Of a DNA stretch of 48,305 nucleotides, positions 1-8,442 are shown piece by piece. Each line of letters opens with the position of its first letter. Positions within the stretch are counted from its first letter, which is position 1. The DNA lies in assembly GCA_035340715.1 (NCBI GenBank), contig DAOQTX010000014.1:1-48305 (forward strand), given 5' to 3'. A program made the position numbers and the translations under genes. The notes below the pieces were generated by a model. It did not search any database. It had not been told where the DNA came from and was given only the letters and a program-made list of their open reading frames with translations. This DNA is from DAOQTX01 sp035340715. Its GTDB lineage: Bacteria; Bacteroidota; Bacteroidia; AKYH767-A; OLB10.

Positions 1-1
1 A

Positions 2-2197
2 ATGAACGTTTTCGATTGTATTTTTTTGGATTATACATTTACTGAATCCAATGGGTTAGAGTTCCTAAAGCAATTCAGAGAAAGGGGATATCACACTCCA
101 GTCATCATGGTGACTTCTGTTTTGGAAAAGTCTATTGAATCTGAAGCACTTCGACTTGGAGCTTTTGATTACATGACAAAGAATCTTGTTACAGCTGATT
201 CAATAGGACAAGCTATACGTTATGCATTAAAGATTAATAACGCACAGCGGCAGTCAGTAGAATTCAAAAAGGCTCTGATTGAAATTGAGCAAAAACTTGA
301 AGCAATTGTAGCTTCTTCTCCACTGATTTTCTTCGCGATTGATAATCAAGGGATGATTAACATGTTCAGAGGAAATGGAGTGAAACGCCTAGGTATTGAG
401 TCGAAAGATATTGTAGGCAAATCGATTTTTGATGTATGGCATAAAATTCCCTTAACCATCAATAACTATATGTCGGCTTTGTTGGGAAAGGAGTCTATGT
501 TTAAAAATAAACATGGTCAGTATCATTTTGAATCCCACTATACAGTTATACGCGACTCTAGTAATGAGCCGGTGAGTGTAATTGGTGTAGTGATGGACAT
601 TACTGATTTGAAAAATACTGAAGAGGAATTGGTTAAAACTTTAGCTATTGCTCAAGAAAGTACAAAAATTAAAGAACAGTTTTTAGCCAACATGAGTCAT
701 GAAATTAGGACACCAATTCATGGTATCATTTCATTGGTAAAAATATTGTCGGGAACTGCACTAAATGAAGAACAAAAAAAGTATTTAGATGCGGTTCAGT
801 ATTCAGCGGATAATTTAATGGTAATCATCAACGATATTTTGGACATATCGAAGATAGAAGCCGGTAAAATGACTTTCGAAGAAATTCCATTTAGTATTAA
901 ATCCATCGCTCAACATGCAATTGACTTATTTAACACAAAAGCTCAGGATAAAGGAATTCTACTCGAATTGAACATTGTTAATGAAATTCCTAAAACGTTA
1001 TTGGGTGACGAAGTTCGTTTAAGCCAAGTTTTGAATAACTTGATAAGTAATGCCGTAAAATTTACACACGAAGGAAAAGTGACCTTATCTCTTTCATTGG
1101 AGCAGGTGTACGATGATTCTTGTGTAATTAATATATGCGTTAGAGATACCGGAATTGGAATTCCAAAAGATAAGGTGAGTACAGTTTTTGAATGCTTTAC
1201 TCAAACCGGAGATGATATCACCCGTAAATATGGTGGAACAGGCTTAGGTTTGTCTATTGTTAAACGAATTACAGAACTTCAAGGAGGAACAATCGCAATT
1301 GAAAGTGAACTAGGAAAAGGAACAGCCTTTATCGTTAAGCTACCATACACCATAGTTGAACACTCTGAAATTGAAGAAAGTATTGTTGATCAAAGTGAAG
1401 ATTTACATCTACACCATACGCTGAATGTTTTAGTTGTAGAAGATAATCCGATCAATCAAATGATTCTTCAAAAGATTTTAAACGATTGGGGTGCTACAAT
1501 TTTTATAGCCAATAATGGATTGGAAGCGGTAGAACTTATGAAGGTTTCTCAATATGACATTATATTAATGGATATTGAAATGCCAGAAATGAATGGGTAC
1601 GAAGCAACAAAGGCTATTCGGACTTTAAACACACATGGAGCCACTGTACCAATTATGGCTATGACGGCACATGCATCTTCTACTGAATTAGAGAAATACA
1701 AATCGGTCGGAATGAATGATTATATGTCTAAACCATTCAACCAGGAAGATTTAAAGAGGACTTTGCTGCGCTTAACCGGTGCAAATTTAAAAATGGAAGA
1801 TTCGACTGCTGTTGAATCTTTACCAATGAACCTAGAAGTTGAGTCGTCACAAACTAAGTTGATCTGTTTAGATGGTTTAAGAGCCATGTCAGATGACAAT
1901 GAGTTTATTAAAGATTTTATTGTTCTATTTATGGAAAATATGCCTGATTCAATTGCCAAACTAAAAGAAGCAATTGGCTCAAAGGATTGGCATACCATTA
2001 GCCAAATTGCGCATAAAATAAAACCTTCTTTCAGTTATTTAGGTATGAAGGATATGCATGCACTTTCTTTGGAAATTGAAACCAATGCCAAGCAAGGAGT
2101 AAACCTTGACGAGATTCCGGAATCCGTGAATAAGGTTATTGAAACTTCATTACGGGCGATTAAAGAACTTGAATTTGAACTTACAACACTTAATTAA
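2..2197 (+). CDS. Hybrid sensor histidine kinase (REC-PAS-HisKA-HATPase-REC-HPt), 5' partial
   Basis: This is a multidomain phosphorelay kinase. The visible 731 residues start inside a receiver domain: the likely phospho-acceptor is D10 (FLDYTF) and the conserved lysine is K60, so the first strand with the acidic pocket lies upstream of the window and the ATG at base 2 is not the true start. Next come a PAS domain (about 95-205), HisKA with H233 in the MSHEIRTP box, and a HATPase domain with an N box (about 345-353), DTGIGIP (382-388) and GGTGLGLS (411-418). A second receiver has D524 (LMDIEMP), T555 and K577. A C-terminal HPt domain carries H671 (AHKIKPS). The phosphate can therefore travel His-Asp-His within one protein. 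The next gene, a response regulator 8 bp downstream, is the natural recipient. No membrane segment is visible, so a cytoplasmic sensor is likely; the signal is unknown. Confidence 0.9.
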   Translation: MNVFDCIFLDYTFTESNGLEFLKQFRERGYHTPVIMVTSVLEKSIESEALRLGAFDYMTKNLVTADSIGQAIRYALKINNAQRQSVEFKKALIEIEQKLEAIVASSPLIFFAIDNQGMINMFRGNGVKRLGIESKDIVGKSIFDVWHKIPLTINNYMSALLGKESMFKNKHGQYHFESHYTVIRDSSNEPVSVIGVVMDITDLKNTEEELVKTLAIAQESTKIKEQFLANMSHEIRTPIHGIISLVKILSGTALNEEQKKYLDAVQYSADNLMVIINDILDISKIEAGKMTFEEIPFSIKSIAQHAIDLFNTKAQDKGILLELNIVNEIPKTLLGDEVRLSQVLNNLISNAVKFTHEGKVTLSLSLEQVYDDSCVINICVRDTGIGIPKDKVSTVFECFTQTGDDITRKYGGTGLGLSIVKRITELQGGTIAIESELGKGTAFIVKLPYTIVEHSEIEESIVDQSEDLHLHHTLNVLVVEDNPINQMILQKILNDWGATIFIANNGLEAVELMKVSQYDIILMDIEMPEMNGYEATKAIRTLNTHGATVPIMAMTAHASSTELEKYKSVGMNDYMSKPFNQEDLKRTLLRLTGANLKMEDSTAVESLPMNLEVESSQTKLICLDGLRAMSDDNEFIKDFIVLFMENMPDSIAKLKEAIGSKDWHTISQIAHKIKPSFSYLGMKDMHALSLEIETNAKQGVNLDEIPESVNKVIETSLRAIKELEFELTTLN

Positions 2198-2205
2198 AAT
2201 ACTTT

Positions 2206-3375
2206 ATGGCAAAAATTTTTGTAATTGAAGACGATGCAATTATGGCTCGAGTGATCACTCAATCGTTAGAGAAATTGGGAACTCATGAAATTAAACATTT
2301 TACTAACGGAGAAGATTGTATTAACAACCTACATGAAAATCCTGATATCGTAACGATCGATTATAACCTTCCTGGTATGGATGGTTTAACGCTAATGAAT
2401 AAAATTAAAACGTATTCAGATACCATAAATATGGTGATTGTTTCAGGTCAGGAGAGTGTTGAAGTCGTGGTTGAGGCTTATCGAAACGGTGCAAAAGATT
2501 ATGTATTAAAAAATGATAATATGTATGTTGGTATCGAAAATTCGGTACGCAATTTATTGCAGAATGTGAATCTTAGAAAAGAGGTTGAAACTTTGCAAGA
2601 GCAAATTATTGATCGCAATAGATACAATCACATTGTAGGCAATAGTGCACAAATCCTTAAAACACTTCGATTGATACAAAAGGTTGAGAAAAGTACTATG
2701 ACCGTTTTAGTGACGGGCCAAAGTGGTACAGGAAAAGAATTGGTAGCTAAAGCAATTCACTACAATTCACCAAGAGCGCGTAAGCCATTTGTCATTGTGA
2801 ATATGGGTGCTATTCCACAAGAGTTAATTGAGAGCGAATTATTCGGACACGAAAAAGGTGCTTTTACAGATGCCAGAGAGAAGCGAATTGGAAAATTTGA
2901 AGAAGCCAATGACGGAACTATATTTTTAGATGAAATTGGTGAAATGGACCTGGGATTACAAACCAAACTATTGAGAGTATTACAGGAAAAGGAAATCACA
3001 CGTATTGGCAGCAATAAAATAATTAAGCTGGATTTTAGAATGGTGGCTGCAACAAATAAAAACTTGGCTTTGGAAGTAAAGGAAGGACGTTTCAGAGAGG
3101 ACTTGTTCTATCGTTTGCAAGGATTCTTGATTCATCTTCCTCCATTGTGTGAGCGAGGCGATGACATTCTTTTATTGGCTAAGTTTTTCTTAAATCAATT
3201 TTGTACTGAAAATAAAGTGCAAACTAAGACTATTAGCAATCAAGTTGCGAAAACAATGCTTGAGTATGCATGGCCTGGAAATATTCGCGAATTAAAGGCG
3301 GTAATCGAAAGAGCTGCATTGTTGTGCGAAGGCGATACTATTACTGAAGATGACGTGATGTTTGCAACCGCTTAA
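2206..3375 (+). CDS. NtrC-like AAA+ response regulator lacking a DNA-binding domain
   Basis: The 389-residue protein has an N-terminal receiver (about 1-120; E8, D9, D10, phospho-acceptor D52, K102) and a sigma54-activator AAA+ domain (about 142-375). Visible motifs are Walker A GQSGTGKE (171-178), a GAFTDA loop (218-223), Walker B with D242-E243, and the final FPGN-like AWPGNIREL. The chain stops about 20 residues after the AAA+ domain, so the usual Fis-type helix-turn-helix is absent. Family knowledge: Helicobacter FlgR and Chlamydia CtcC are HTH-less relatives that act from solution. The sigma54-contact loop reads GAFTDA instead of GAFTGA, and the Gly-to-Asp change could weaken or alter sigma54 contact. 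It lies 8 bp after the hybrid kinase and is probably its partner. Two hairpins follow the stop. Confidence 0.88.
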   Translation: MAKIFVIEDDAIMARVITQSLEKLGTHEIKHFTNGEDCINNLHENPDIVTIDYNLPGMDGLTLMNKIKTYSDTINMVIVSGQESVEVVVEAYRNGAKDYVLKNDNMYVGIENSVRNLLQNVNLRKEVETLQEQIIDRNRYNHIVGNSAQILKTLRLIQKVEKSTMTVLVTGQSGTGKELVAKAIHYNSPRARKPFVIVNMGAIPQELIESELFGHEKGAFTDAREKRIGKFEEANDGTIFLDEIGEMDLGLQTKLLRVLQEKEITRIGSNKIIKLDFRMVAATNKNLALEVKEGRFREDLFYRLQGFLIHLPPLCERGDDILLLAKFFLNQFCTENKVQTKTISNQVAKTMLEYAWPGNIRELKAVIERAALLCEGDTITEDDVMFATA

Positions 3376-3422
3376 AACGTTTTTTCCATGCTTTTTGTAA
3401 AAAGCATGCTTTTCATACAATC

Positions 3423-3450
3423 AGAGGCAGAAGAAATTCTGCCTTTTTTA
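3423..3450 (+). terminator. Rho-independent terminator after the kinase-regulator pair
   Basis: An 8-bp perfect stem, AGGCAGAA/TTCTGCCT (3425-3432 with 3437-3444), closes a GAAA tetraloop and runs into a T-rich tract. A second perfect inverted repeat (9-bp arms, 3387-3408) lies between this hairpin and the stop codon and may add to termination. Confidence 0.8.
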
Positions 3451-3531
3451 TTTTTTATGAAATGAACAGCAACTTTTTATTCCAAAGTCAAGTATAAGAG
3501 GATACTAAATTGAAGAAAAGTAGGGAAGATT

Positions 3532-3849
3532 ATGAAAAGAAAATTATCTATGCGTAAAGCTACAACGCAAAAGCAAACACATAAGGTAAGACTGGTGGTG
3601 GCCGGTTCATCCATTTTAGGATTAATAATTGCCATCACTATTTACATTAACGTAAGCCAGGTAGAGACCTCCAAGGCAAATGTTGAATCATTTGTAATAA
3701 TGGATGTAAGTGCTACTCAGGTTGACTTTAATGTACCATCACTAAACATACGGAATCAATCTCCGGCTCTTAGGGGTTCGGGAATGAACAATGTGCGTAC
3801 GATCCGTGCTGAAGAATCAAACGAAACCTTTCAAACTGAAGAGCAATGA
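3532..3849 (+). CDS. Small single-pass membrane protein, first gene of the anchored T9SS trio
   Basis: No family was recognised. The 105-residue protein has a basic N-terminus (about 1-20), one hydrophobic segment (about 21-42, containing SSILGLIIAITIYI) and a roughly 60-residue soluble tail ending in an acidic stretch. It most likely sits in the inner membrane with the tail in the periplasm. Its stop overlaps the start of the next gene (ATGA at 3846-3849), which implies translational coupling. Its N-terminus resembles that of the protein at 7280 (K-rich leader, VAGxxSILGLxI, then a short linker), as if the two were paralogous anchors. Function unknown. Confidence 0.7.
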   Translation: MKRKLSMRKATTQKQTHKVRLVVAGSSILGLIIAITIYINVSQVETSKANVESFVIMDVSATQVDFNVPSLNIRNQSPALRGSGMNNVRTIRAEESNETFQTEEQ

Positions 3850-6800
3850 GAAAGGCCTTAATCATATTATTTACTTTAATATTATCTGCAACTATTTCTT
3901 TTGCAGCAACCAAATATTCTTCCAAAAGTGGGTATTGGAGTTCCTCCTCTACTTGGTCACCAAGTGGTGTACCCGGCAGTAATGATTCTGTTGTTATTAT
4001 GAATACTCACACGGTAACCATGAACAACAATTACAATATTAAAGGTGTATTGGTACAAACCGGAGGTGAATTGAAGTTTACAAGTAATAAGAAACTCACA
4101 ATGAGTGGTTCTCTCACAGTAGATGGTACGCTCAATATGAAAAATGGAAATATTCAGTTTTCAAGCGGAAATATGTTTACTCTTGGGGCGAACAGTATTT
4201 TTATTTGGGAACCATCATCAAACAATCAGAGTAATGCTACGCTTCTGACAAATGGAGTAGAAAACTTTGACCCTACAAGCACTTTCATAGTTGAAAAGTG
4301 GTTTGACTTTAATGTACCAGTTACTACCTATATGACGGGTAACTTTGGGAACTTAACTCTGAACAGTGTTAATGGACCTTGGCTATACGAATGGGATCAA
4401 AACAATGGATTTCAAACCAATCAGGTAATCGGGAAATTGAGTGTAGATGTGGGTTGGATTGTGCTAGACAAATCAGGCTCTATTTCAAATACTACAATAG
4501 GTAGCATAGAATTACAAAACAGTAATTCTTACTTGGATTTTCATGTAGGTACTCATCCGGGCTCATTTACTGTAAATACATCTGAGCTTACTATTAATGA
4601 TGGAATGTTGACCTGTATATACGATGGAAATGGAAATGCAACTTTCAATGTAAATGGAAATGCCAGTATTGATGGATATGCTTATCTGATATACAACGAT
4701 GGTGTATCTGGTGTAGGTAATGGTAATGTTACATTCAACTGCACAGGAGTATTTACTCAAGTTGATGGAGACTTCAGAGGGGTGTACAATTTAACGACCT
4801 ACAATCCAGGAAAAGCAACCATGACCTTTAATACTTTAAATTTTAACAAAGGTATTTTTATGGTGTATTATGCATGCAATGCTAATGCCGACAATATTTC
4901 TTTAACAGTCAATTCTGATTTGAACATTAATTTCGGGTCCAATAATTCAATATTTAGAATGGTTGGTCTTAGTACTTTGTCATCCACTTTTAGTACCGCC
5001 AAACTAACGAGCAACATCTCTGGTAATTTTAATATATCCGGAAGCGGTGGAGCTCAGTTTATATCCAATGCAGCCCAAGGGGTTGAAACGTTTAGTGTTT
5101 CCGGTAATGCCTCCTTCGATGGAGGTACCAATGATTTCAATTATGGTGCAACCGGCATAGGGCATACAACCACTTTGACGTATTCAGGAAATGTAACTGT
5201 ATCTGGAGGCACTACTTGCTTTAGCCGATTAAATGGTACTAGTACCGTAAGTATTTCTGGTAACTTGAATATAACGAACGGAACTTTGGTGTTTAAAGGA
5301 AACGTAAATAACCAAACCGTAAATCTAAGTGGTGCTTTTACAATGAGTAATGGTACTCTGTATATGTACGACAATGGATCGACATTTACACCAGATCCTG
5401 TTGTGCTTAATATACAGGGAAACTTTACGCATAGTGGAGGGAATATTGAGTTTAATTCGAACACCTCTTCTTCAAATACTACTCATTCAGTTCGTCTTAG
5501 TGGTGCACAATTCAACCTAACAGGAAATGGAAATATACGCCACAGTAACCCCGGTACGAATACAGTTTTTGGTGAATTGCGATTTGTACGAAACGGTACA
5601 GTTGATTACACACGAACCGCAAGCGGAAATGATGTGCATCAAGTGAGATATGTTGTTGCGAGTCCATGTACATTATCGATCAATACAGGCGATTTCCAAA
5701 TTGCATCTCATGCCTCTACTTATACGGATTTGTTGTTGGTTGAAAGTGGAGGGGTGTTTAATGCAGGAACTTTGCAAATTAAGAGTAACGGAAACCGCAA
5801 CAATTCTGGAGTAAAGGTTGCTTCAGGTGGTACACTTATTACTGCCAACATAAATGGTTTATACGACAATACAAACAATGCAACTTTTAACAAGTCAAAT
5901 AATTTAGACTTTGAATTAGATGCCAACAGTAATATTATATACAATGGTGCTGATAATCAAGTGGTAACTGGTATAGGTGCTGGAAATGCTACGGGTACTA
6001 ATCATAAATATGGAAATTTGATAATTGATTTTCAAGGATCGGCAAATAGCGAATACGCTATGTTAAATGCTTCCAATGTTTTCGTTAGAGGGACCTTGCA
6101 ATTAACGGCCGGTGAGTTAAACTTGAATGACAATACCATCACGATAGAAAATGGTGCTGCAACAGCAGTTACACGAAGCAATGGATATGTTAAGAGTGAA
6201 ACGAATAATGCTGTAAACGGAAGTATCATTAAGTGGATGAATATGGCAAGTGGTGATCATATTTTCCCTTTTGGTGTAAATAGCAGCGATTATATTCCAA
6301 TTACATTCACTCCAATTACAGGTGCAGGAGGAACGGTGAGTATTTCAACACGTTCTACAGCAGGAAGTAATAATCAGCCTTGGGCCGGTGCTGGAAATGT
6401 TGCTGCAGTAACCAACATGCATAAGAACGGTCAAGATATGAGTATAACTAGTGTTATCGATCGTTGGTACAATATCGATGCGCCAGGATTCAATGCTAAT
6501 GTAGTTTTATCCTATCGTGGGGTAGAAAATACTACAGTGAATCCATCGGATTATTTTTCTGCACAAGTATGGAATGGAACTATGTGGGGACCATCTTTAG
6601 GAACAACAACAGGGGTTACTTCAGGCATAGGCACTATAACATTGCCTAATTTCTCAACTCCAGGCCATATCATAATGTCAGTAAGCAGTACGCCTCTTCC
6701 TATTGAGCTTTTGTTTTTCGATGCTGAACTCAATAATGATGTAGTCGATCTGCGCTGGCAAACAGCAACTGAAAAGGATAACGATTACTTTACCATTGAA

Positions 6801-7262
6801 AGAAGTGGAGATGGAAAAACATTTGAGGACATCAGCAAGGTAAAAGGTGCTGGAAATAGTACTACTGTGCGAAATTACTCTGCTGTCGATCCATCACCAT
6901 TAAATGGCATCAGTTATTATCGTTTGAAACAAACCGACTACGATGGTACTTCAACACATTCGGAAGTTGTAAGTGTTAACTACACTGCAAAAACTCCAGA
7001 GGAGGCGAATATAATTTCAGTAGGTCCTAATCCATTTAGCAATTATTTCAATTTGGAATATTTTATGCCATCGGATCAAGAAGTGGATATAATGATTTTG
7101 AACATAAACGGTCAAATTGTGTACAACTCAAAAGAAATGGCCTATACAGGAACCAACCGTTTCCGTTTTGAAGACGGATCAAAGTTAGCTCCGGGTAATT
7201 ACATTCTAACGCTTCAAGGGTTAGACAAAAAAGTTACCTATAAAATTGTAAAAGGAAAATAA
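3846..7262 (+). CDS. Large T9SS-secreted repeat protein with C-terminal sorting domain
   Basis: The 1138-residue protein is predicted to be secreted. Residues 1-20 form a Sec signal peptide ending FA. Residues about 21-110 look like the Trp/Ser-rich entry module common in Bacteroidota surface proteins (WSPSGVPGSNDSVVI, HTVTM; G8-like). The middle (about 200-650) is a low-complexity series of about 20-30-residue units of the type GNxxxxGGxxxF, rich in Asn, Ser, Thr and Gly, suggesting a beta-solenoid. Residues about 950-1042 carry the LPIELLFF...ERSxDGKxFEDI...YYRLKQxDYDG module that often precedes sorting domains. Residues from about 1055 to the end form a type A T9SS sorting domain (GPNPF...NxxGQ...LAPGNYILTL...K at the C-terminus). 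It probably ends up on the outer membrane or is released. No catalytic motif is visible. It is coupled to the upstream gene by an ATGA overlap. Confidence 0.88.
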   Translation: MRKALIILFTLILSATISFAATKYSSKSGYWSSSSTWSPSGVPGSNDSVVIMNTHTVTMNNNYNIKGVLVQTGGELKFTSNKKLTMSGSLTVDGTLNMKNGNIQFSSGNMFTLGANSIFIWEPSSNNQSNATLLTNGVENFDPTSTFIVEKWFDFNVPVTTYMTGNFGNLTLNSVNGPWLYEWDQNNGFQTNQVIGKLSVDVGWIVLDKSGSISNTTIGSIELQNSNSYLDFHVGTHPGSFTVNTSELTINDGMLTCIYDGNGNATFNVNGNASIDGYAYLIYNDGVSGVGNGNVTFNCTGVFTQVDGDFRGVYNLTTYNPGKATMTFNTLNFNKGIFMVYYACNANADNISLTVNSDLNINFGSNNSIFRMVGLSTLSSTFSTAKLTSNISGNFNISGSGGAQFISNAAQGVETFSVSGNASFDGGTNDFNYGATGIGHTTTLTYSGNVTVSGGTTCFSRLNGTSTVSISGNLNITNGTLVFKGNVNNQTVNLSGAFTMSNGTLYMYDNGSTFTPDPVVLNIQGNFTHSGGNIEFNSNTSSSNTTHSVRLSGAQFNLTGNGNIRHSNPGTNTVFGELRFVRNGTVDYTRTASGNDVHQVRYVVASPCTLSINTGDFQIASHASTYTDLLLVESGGVFNAGTLQIKSNGNRNNSGVKVASGGTLITANINGLYDNTNNATFNKSNNLDFELDANSNIIYNGADNQVVTGIGAGNATGTNHKYGNLIIDFQGSANSEYAMLNASNVFVRGTLQLTAGELNLNDNTITIENGAATAVTRSNGYVKSETNNAVNGSIIKWMNMASGDHIFPFGVNSSDYIPITFTPITGAGGTVSISTRSTAGSNNQPWAGAGNVAAVTNMHKNGQDMSITSVIDRWYNIDAPGFNANVVLSYRGVENTTVNPSDYFSAQVWNGTMWGPSLGTTTGVTSGIGTITLPNFSTPGHIIMSVSSTPLPIELLFFDAELNNDVVDLRWQTATEKDNDYFTIERSGDGKTFEDISKVKGAGNSTTVRNYSAVDPSPLNGISYYRLKQTDYDGTSTHSEVVSVNYTAKTPEEANIISVGPNPFSNYFNLEYFMPSDQEVDIMILNINGQIVYNSKEMAYTGTNRFRFEDGSKLAPGNYILTLQGLDKKVTYKIVKGK

Positions 7263-7279
7263 CACAAATCCAAACGATA

Positions 7280-8395
7280 ATGAAAATTCAAAGAAATCAA
7301 ACGAACAAATTAAAAGTACTCCATAAAGGAATATTGGTTGCGGGTGCAACTTCTATTTTAGGATTGGTCATACTGTTGGTGATAACCTACAATAGTGCTT
7401 CTGTTCTTCAGACTTCGGCTAAAGTGCTTCCCGAAGATTTGATGAAAGATAAAATTAACAATGGCGAAGTAATCTCATTTTTTGCATGGGACGATGAACC
7501 GGTATTAAAAGCATGGATAGGACCAATGGCGATAACGCATGGAGGTAATGCTACGATTTCTGCAGATGGCTTTGATAACACTTCAGGTATCAGTGCCGGT
7601 ATTGGAAGTAAGGGTATTAATCTTGTGATTAGTGCAAATGAAACTTTTAATTCAGACGGGATTGATGTCAGCACAGAGTTTAAACGTATTAAGGATGAAA
7701 CAGGTAGTTTCTTCGTTCGCGGTACTACTTTGAATTTTGGGATCAAACAAGGCTACTTAAATGCGAGTTTTAAAACCATGAATGAACAAGGACAAATAAA
7801 CTCACATAGTATTGCTACCGATTATTTAATTCCATCGGACGGCTTCTATAGAAATTGTCGCTTCTTGTATAACCCTGAGAGTGGTAAAGCTGAAATATTT
7901 GTAAACGGCATGACTGTACATTCGGAAATTTTCATTCCAAAATCGAAGATGGCTTGGAATACCACAGATAATATTATTGTTGGGTACAATCTAAACGGAG
8001 GCAATAGTGGCAAAGCGATTATGGACAATTTGGTAGTTCGAAATACCAATAGAATTAGTCCATTCAGTTCTCAATTGATATTTTTTAATGTTGAGCCGGA
8101 AAATGGAGCAGTAAAGATATCATGGATTACAGGGCCCAATTGCACCGAGGAGTTTTTTGCCGTTGACAAATCAATGGATGGAAAAACCTTTGAAGAAATT
8201 GGACGAATTAATGCCATCAAGAATTCTCAAAGCCCAGTTGTTTATGAGATGATTGATACTGATCCTAAACTTGGAAATCTGTTTTATAAATTAATTCCAA
8301 GTGGCAAAACAAACACGCCAAGACTTCCCATAACAGCTATGAAATTTAAGCCGGAGCATTTAAAGCAAGTTTCTGTCAGCACAGATAACAAATAA
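7280..8395 (+). CDS. Membrane-anchored protein with ConA/LamG-like domain
   Basis: The protein has 371 residues. An N-terminal anchor (hydrophobic about 19-40, VAGATSILGLVILLVIT) resembles that of the small protein at 3532. Residues about 75-255 look like a concanavalin/LamG-type beta-sandwich (FxVRGTTLNFGI, DGFYRNCRFLYNPESGKAEIFVNG, IIVGYNLNGG...MDNLVVRN). Residues about 268-350 carry a degenerate copy of the module that precedes sorting domains in T9SS proteins (FFAVDKSMDGKTFEEIG...LFYKLIPSG), but no sorting domain follows. It should therefore stay at the inner membrane, facing the periplasm. It lies 17 bp after the large T9SS gene and is followed by a strong terminator, so it closes the three-gene unit. 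A carbohydrate or polymer ligand is possible but not shown. Confidence 0.7.
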   Translation: MKIQRNQTNKLKVLHKGILVAGATSILGLVILLVITYNSASVLQTSAKVLPEDLMKDKINNGEVISFFAWDDEPVLKAWIGPMAITHGGNATISADGFDNTSGISAGIGSKGINLVISANETFNSDGIDVSTEFKRIKDETGSFFVRGTTLNFGIKQGYLNASFKTMNEQGQINSHSIATDYLIPSDGFYRNCRFLYNPESGKAEIFVNGMTVHSEIFIPKSKMAWNTTDNIIVGYNLNGGNSGKAIMDNLVVRNTNRISPFSSQLIFFNVEPENGAVKISWITGPNCTEEFFAVDKSMDGKTFEEIGRINAIKNSQSPVVYEMIDTDPKLGNLFYKLIPSGKTNTPRLPITAMKFKPEHLKQVSVSTDNK

Positions 8396-8427
8396 AAAAA
8401 GGCTGTCAGTACGACAGCCTTTTTTTT
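8394..8427. terminator. Bidirectional terminator between convergent genes
   Basis: A GGCTGTC/GACAGCC stem with an AGTAC loop (8401-8419) is flanked by seven A on the left and eight T on the right, so the hairpin ends in a U-tract on either strand. It serves the trio (+) and ahcY (-). Confidence 0.9.
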
Positions 8428-8442
8428 ATGATTAATCTTTGA

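Noticed and set aside
3722..4319. A 17-bp exact match (3722-3738 and 4303-4319), both encoding DFNVP
   Set aside because: A single short match in AT-rich DNA is compatible with chance; the surrounding protein sequences do not align.
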